Source of the DNA: G965222505 sp965222505
GTDB lineage: Bacteria; Bacteroidota; Rhodothermia; Rhodothermales; DATKEJ01
Direction of reading: 5' to 3'
Length of the DNA: 64,000 nt
Assembly (NCBI GenBank): GCA_965222505.1
Contig: OZ244956.1
Span: 3,596,001 to 3,660,000, forward strand
A model generated the notes under the pieces. That model searched no databases. It was not told where the DNA came from and was given only the letters and a program-made list of their open reading frames with translations. Numbering within the stretch: position 1 is the first letter of the stretch; each line of letters begins with the position of its first letter. Made by a program: the position numbers and the translations under genes. Below, piece by piece: positions 60,445-64,000 of this stretch.

Positions 60445-62973
60445 TCATTGCCCCACCAGGAAAACTGCATTTCCAAACAAGAGTTTCCCGTTGTGCCAGA
60501 AGGCACGGAACAGCGGGTTGTCTACCATATACACGATGCGGCCCCGGCCCAGGGATTGGACACCGAACACCAGGCTGTTGCTTAGCTTTTGTTTAACCTG
60601 GTTGCCGGTAAATCCGCTGCGGTAGGCACCGTCCTGTAATACGCCCACATTCCAGCCGTTCTTGAGGTAGGCGTACGTCCGGCTGCTGCGCTTCAGGGTA
60701 TAATAGGGCGAGGTATAGCCGAAACCGAGGGGATGGGAGGCATCAAGCGTGACGGCATAGATGCTGCCGGGGATCGAACGGGCCGCGGCATCCCGGCTCC
60801 GGTCTCCGTACGCTTTAATGGGCACTTCTGCTTTGGGGGCCGCGTCTTTTTCGCCCGGCTTTTTTTCTTCCTTCACCTTGATCGAGAAACCCTCTTTCCC
60901 CGCCAGAAACTGGACGGCCTCTTCTAATGCAATAAGCCGTCCTCCGGCACGTATCCAGTCTTTCAGCCGGGTCAGGTCGGCATCTTTGAGGACGGTGCTA
61001 TAGCGGCCGTTGGGCAGCACCAGGGCGTCGTATTCATACAGCTTGAGGCTGCTGAACCGGTCGGCGTTGAGCAGGCTAACGGGGTAGCCGATTTGTTGAT
61101 CAAAATAATGCCAGACCTCCCCAACGGCGTACGAAAACAGCGGATCACCGGACAGGACGCCTACGCGAGGGGCTTTCACGAACCGCACATTGCGCGATCC
61201 AAAATCGGCACCGCTGGAGACCAGACCGGTGGCTACCGGCGTGAGGGTTTGACCCGTCGCTTCGGCCTGTGTGCGGACGAGGGCGTCGAACCGGTCGCCG
61301 AGTGCAGCGTTGTCTGTACGGGTGATGATGAGGGTGCCGGGGGTATATTTTGTGCCACCCAGCGTAAAGGCTTTCTCGGCACTACGGACTTTCACTTTGG
61401 CTTTCAGTACGGCTGCCAGGAACCGGAGGTCTTGCAGGCTTTCCCAGGGGGCGAGATAGGCATAGGGTGTTGCTACGGTTGTGGTGTCGGGCGCAGGTGC
61501 GGTAGTGGGGCCTTGTACGGGGTCGATGCGGGTGGTGAGGGCGTAGGCCTCCAGGCCGTAGGCGTAGGGCAAGGCCCAGGCGGTGATGTCATACGTAAGC
61601 GAATCGGCCAACTCGGCCTGGGGCTCGAACAACACGCGGGCGAGGACAGATTTGGGCTGGTACACGCTGATCAATACATCCTGCGGTTCCACGGTGACCT
61701 GTTCAAGGGCGGCATTTTTGTAGACGAAGCCTCGTAAGGTTCGGGTATCCGGCGCATGACCGTAGCGAATCAATTGTCGGTCCAGCAGGGCCTTGAGGGC
61801 GGCTTGCTTGTCCGGCGCGTTGGTGTGTTTGATTACAAACGTTTTGTATGGCCCCGCCGGGTTTTGTTGGGCCTGGTCGTAGTAGGCCTTGAATGCATCC
61901 AGGACCCGGCGCGTGTTCAAGGCTGTGGCCTCGACGGTCGAGAGGCCGGTCGTGTGGTGGTGGTCGATGCGGTCTTTCAGCGTGAGTGTATCTCCGGCAG
62001 CCGTGATCACCCCGAGGCCGGCTCGGCCGGAGCCGCCTTGTTCATAGGTCATGCCGATGGCTCCGTTGAACATGGGCCAGGTGTCTCCATAGCTGGGGTA
62101 GAGCAGGTCAAATACCTGGCGGGTAAAGTAGAGCCAGTTGTTTTGATCGAAGTACCGGGCGTGGTTCCTGCCGATGATTTCCTGAAATTCTCGTTGCCAC
62201 GGGGTGACGGCCGTGTGGTAGGGCTCGGCGGCCGGGGCAAAGTAGTAGGGGGCATCGACGCCCTGTTCGTGGAAATCCACATGGACATGTGGCATCCACT
62301 GCTGGTAGAGGGCAATGCGGCCCTGCGTTTCCTGTTGCGATTGCCAGGCCCAGTCCCGGTTCAGGTCGAACATGTAATGGTTGGTGCGTCCGTTGGGCCA
62401 GGGCTCGACGTGTTCCCACGCTTCGGGGTTAACGTTCATCTCGGCCCCGCGGGTGCGTTTGTACCATTGCACATACCGCTCCCGCCCGTCCGGGTTGATG
62501 CAGGGGTCGAGGATGACAACGGTGGAATCCAGCCAGGCCTGGGTCCAGGTGTTGGCCGGGTTGGCGAGGTCGTAGAACGTTTGTAGAAAGGCTTCGGTGG
62601 AGACGGATTCGTTGCCGTGTACGTTGTAGCTGAGCCACACCAGGCTTCGGATAGGGCCTTCGATGGCACCTTCCTGCAGGCCGGTCAGCTTGAGGTTGTT
62701 GGTGCGGATCGTCTCCAGTTGGTTCATGTTGGCCAGCGCGGACACCATCGCTACCCTCAAGGGCCGCCCTTCATAGGTGGAGCCGTAGGATTGGGTGATC
62801 ACATTGGACTGTGCGGCTTCCACATGATCGACATAAGCCATGACCCGGTGGTGCGGCGTGAATTGTGTGCCCAGCGCATACCCCAGAAATTCGGATGGAG
62901 ATTGCAAGGTCGGCTGGGCCTGCACGGGGCCGACCAACAGCAAAAGGAAAAGGATAATCAGGAAACGTGGCAT
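60445..62973 (-). CDS. Secreted M14-family zinc carboxypeptidase with GATase-like C-terminal domain
   Basis: 842 residues from ATG 62973, where MPRFLIILFLLLLVGPVQA gives a clear signal peptide; the frame to 63216 has 81 extra codons unlike a leader and was rejected. The M14 domain at about 40-330 has Zn ligands His119 and Glu122 (NVHGNESVS), NPDGRERYVQW, and probably His235 (HVDFHEQG), with YEQGGSGRAGL further on. The C-terminal part (VGVLSGDPLFSYAVGEVWHY, LVLPNGRYS) resembles the class I glutamine amidotransferase-like domain found in some long exported M14 enzymes. It cleaves peptides or glycopeptides outside the cytoplasm; substrate unknown. Confidence 0.9.
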   Translation of the reverse strand: MPRFLIILFLLLLVGPVQAQPTLQSPSEFLGYALGTQFTPHHRVMAYVDHVEAAQSNVITQSYGSTYEGRPLRVAMVSALANMNQLETIRTNNLKLTGLQEGAIEGPIRSLVWLSYNVHGNESVSTEAFLQTFYDLANPANTWTQAWLDSTVVILDPCINPDGRERYVQWYKRTRGAEMNVNPEAWEHVEPWPNGRTNHYMFDLNRDWAWQSQQETQGRIALYQQWMPHVHVDFHEQGVDAPYYFAPAAEPYHTAVTPWQREFQEIIGRNHARYFDQNNWLYFTRQVFDLLYPSYGDTWPMFNGAIGMTYEQGGSGRAGLGVITAAGDTLTLKDRIDHHHTTGLSTVEATALNTRRVLDAFKAYYDQAQQNPAGPYKTFVIKHTNAPDKQAALKALLDRQLIRYGHAPDTRTLRGFVYKNAALEQVTVEPQDVLISVYQPKSVLARVLFEPQAELADSLTYDITAWALPYAYGLEAYALTTRIDPVQGPTTAPAPDTTTVATPYAYLAPWESLQDLRFLAAVLKAKVKVRSAEKAFTLGGTKYTPGTLIITRTDNAALGDRFDALVRTQAEATGQTLTPVATGLVSSGADFGSRNVRFVKAPRVGVLSGDPLFSYAVGEVWHYFDQQIGYPVSLLNADRFSSLKLYEYDALVLPNGRYSTVLKDADLTRLKDWIRAGGRLIALEEAVQFLAGKEGFSIKVKEEKKPGEKDAAPKAEVPIKAYGDRSRDAAARSIPGSIYAVTLDASHPLGFGYTSPYYTLKRSSRTYAYLKNGWNVGVLQDGAYRSGFTGNQVKQKLSNSLVFGVQSLGRGRIVYMVDNPLFRAFWHNGKLLFGNAVFLVGQ

Positions 62974-63130
62974 AATGTGGTGCTTGGAGAACCGCCGTGG
63001 GTGGGGTAGGAGATCACGCATCGCACATAATACGCCACAGGCCGAAGCTGCGCAAAACGGGTGTGCCGGAACGTTCGCATACGCATGGGGGTAGAGGAAA
63101 TAAAACACAACCGACCTCGCATTTCCATTT

Positions 63131-64000
63131 ATGAAACACCTTCTCGGCCTTGGCCTGGCGGGCCTGTTTTCGGCAAGCCTTGTCCTTACGGCATTTGCCC
63201 AGCCGGCCACCGACATTTATCTCATCGACATGCAGGTGAAGGGCACTTCTTTTACCTTCGGTACGCCCCAACGGGTGACGGATCATGAAGGGTATGACAA
63301 CCAGCCCTTTTTCCTGGCTGATGGGAGCGGCTTTCTCTATGTTTCCTTGCGTGAAGGGCAGACGGATGTTTACCGATATGATCTCGCCCAGGGGGTGACC
63401 TCCCAGGTCACCGACACCCCTGAGAGTGAATACTCCCCGACCATTATGCCGGGAGACACGACGTTCTCGGTCGTTCAGGTAGAATCAGACCAGACCCAAC
63501 GGCTGTGGCAGTTTCCGCTTTCTGGCGGTACCCCGCGGCTCGTTGTGTCCAACCTGAAACCAGTAGGCTACCATGTATGGGGTAATGCCCATACGGTGGG
63601 CGTGTTTATTCTGGGTTCTCCTAACACCTTTCAGATCGCCAACCTGGAAACGGGGGAGGTGAAGCTCGTGGCGGACAATGTGGGGCGCGCCTTTCAGAGT
63701 ATGCCCCGGCAGAACGCGATCAGCTTCGTCCAGAAAAATTTCAAGCCGTGGTCCATCGACCGCTACGACCTGCGTTCGCACCACATCAACCCGGTCGTGG
63801 ATATGCTGGAAGGCGCTGAAGATTATGCCTGGCTTCCCAACGGGGCCGTCATCCTGATGGCCGTCGGCTCCAGACTTTACGCCTGGGAGGTCACCTTCGA
63901 GAATTGGCAGCAAGTGGCCGATCTCTCCACCGTCGGCATCTCAAACATCACCCGTCTGGCCGTGAGCCCCAAAGGCACCCATCTGGCCTTCGTCGCAGAC
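63131..64000 (+). CDS. Secreted PD40 (TolB-like) beta-propeller protein, partial
   Basis: 290 codons are visible from ATG 63131 and the frame is still open at the right edge. The signal peptide is MKHLLGLGLAGLFSASLVLT with cleavage near AFA. PD40-type repeats are seen: DNQPFFLADGSGFLYVSLRE, TDVYRYDLAQGVTSQVTDTP, EYSPTIMPGD and the final RLAVSPKGTHLAFVAD. It is divergent from the M14 peptidase with a 157-base gap, so both may be exported degradation or surface proteins. Function of the propeller alone is not known, and the missing part may hold an enzyme domain. Confidence 0.85.
   Translation, partial: MKHLLGLGLAGLFSASLVLTAFAQPATDIYLIDMQVKGTSFTFGTPQRVTDHEGYDNQPFFLADGSGFLYVSLREGQTDVYRYDLAQGVTSQVTDTPESEYSPTIMPGDTTFSVVQVESDQTQRLWQFPLSGGTPRLVVSNLKPVGYHVWGNAHTVGVFILGSPNTFQIANLETGEVKLVADNVGRAFQSMPRQNAISFVQKNFKPWSIDRYDLRSHHINPVVDMLEGAEDYAWLPNGAVILMAVGSRLYAWEVTFENWQQVADLSTVGISNITRLAVSPKGTHLAFVAD

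Noticed and set aside
62974..63216. 81-codon N-terminal extension of the M14 peptidase
   Set aside because: A complete signal peptide begins at ATG 62973; the extension also crosses the promoter region of the divergent gene.

Overview
The window looks like the chromosome of a Bacteroidota/Rhodothermota-type bacterium (Rhodothermales-like). Evidence: two proteins with type IX (Por) secretion C-terminal sorting domains, a PorD-like (DUF4835) protein, an ECF sigma/FecR pair driving TonB-dependent receptors with STN and carboxypeptidase-regulatory domains, a DUF4249 lipoprotein, an HHH-domain outer-membrane barrel protein, and weak or absent Shine-Dalgarno sequences. The placement is inferred from gene families only; no rRNA, tRNA or CRISPR array was seen.

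Layout. 1-4731 (minus): pentose-phosphate/glycolysis block tkt-pgi-gnd (gnd runs off the left edge). 4917-13272 (plus): six-gene ECF sigma, FecR, STN-type TonB receptor, second TonB receptor, DUF4249 lipoprotein and SdiA-regulated-like lipoprotein operon, AT-richer by eye than its surroundings. 13262-18151 (minus): GH63-like glucosidase and glycogen-debranching enzyme with an internally deleted NAD(P)H-hydrate epimerase gene between them. 18286-31528 (minus): a transmembrane Ser/Thr kinase with TPRs, a small lipoprotein, three secreted or lipid-anchored caspase-family proteins and a large Asp-box protein with a sorting domain; this is the strongest candidate for an undescribed system. 31654-38217 (minus): SGNH hydrolase, GAF-SpoIIE phosphatase, YfcE-like phosphodiesterase, alpha/beta hydrolase, PNPOx-like protein and aspS. 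38469-41631 (plus): coiled-coil membrane protein, YefM-YoeB toxin-antitoxin, HEAT-repeat RNA methyltransferase. 41660-42913: sterol-desaturase family protein. 43111-46287: two identical inverted IS701-like elements bracketing a MITE-like core. 46306-49890 (minus): vitamin B12 uptake operon (BtuB-like receptor plus BtuG-like propeller) behind a cobalamin riboswitch and terminator. 49992-53863: HHH barrel protein, PorV/PorQ-like protein and PorD-like protein. 54020-57348: TPR histidine kinase and a response-regulator nucleotide cyclase. 57543-58183: Phd-VapC toxin-antitoxin. 58175-60240: YdbS-YdbT PH-domain membrane pair. 60445-64000: secreted M14 peptidase and a PD40 propeller protein cut by the right edge.

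Running through the intergenic spaces is a set of short tandem repeats with a strict 7-base period but a different word at each locus, often arranged as inverted arms of a hairpin. Two loci (36.2-36.3 kb and 60.3-60.4 kb) share a conserved scaffold while carrying different heptamers. One array appears to supply the start codon of its neighbouring gene.
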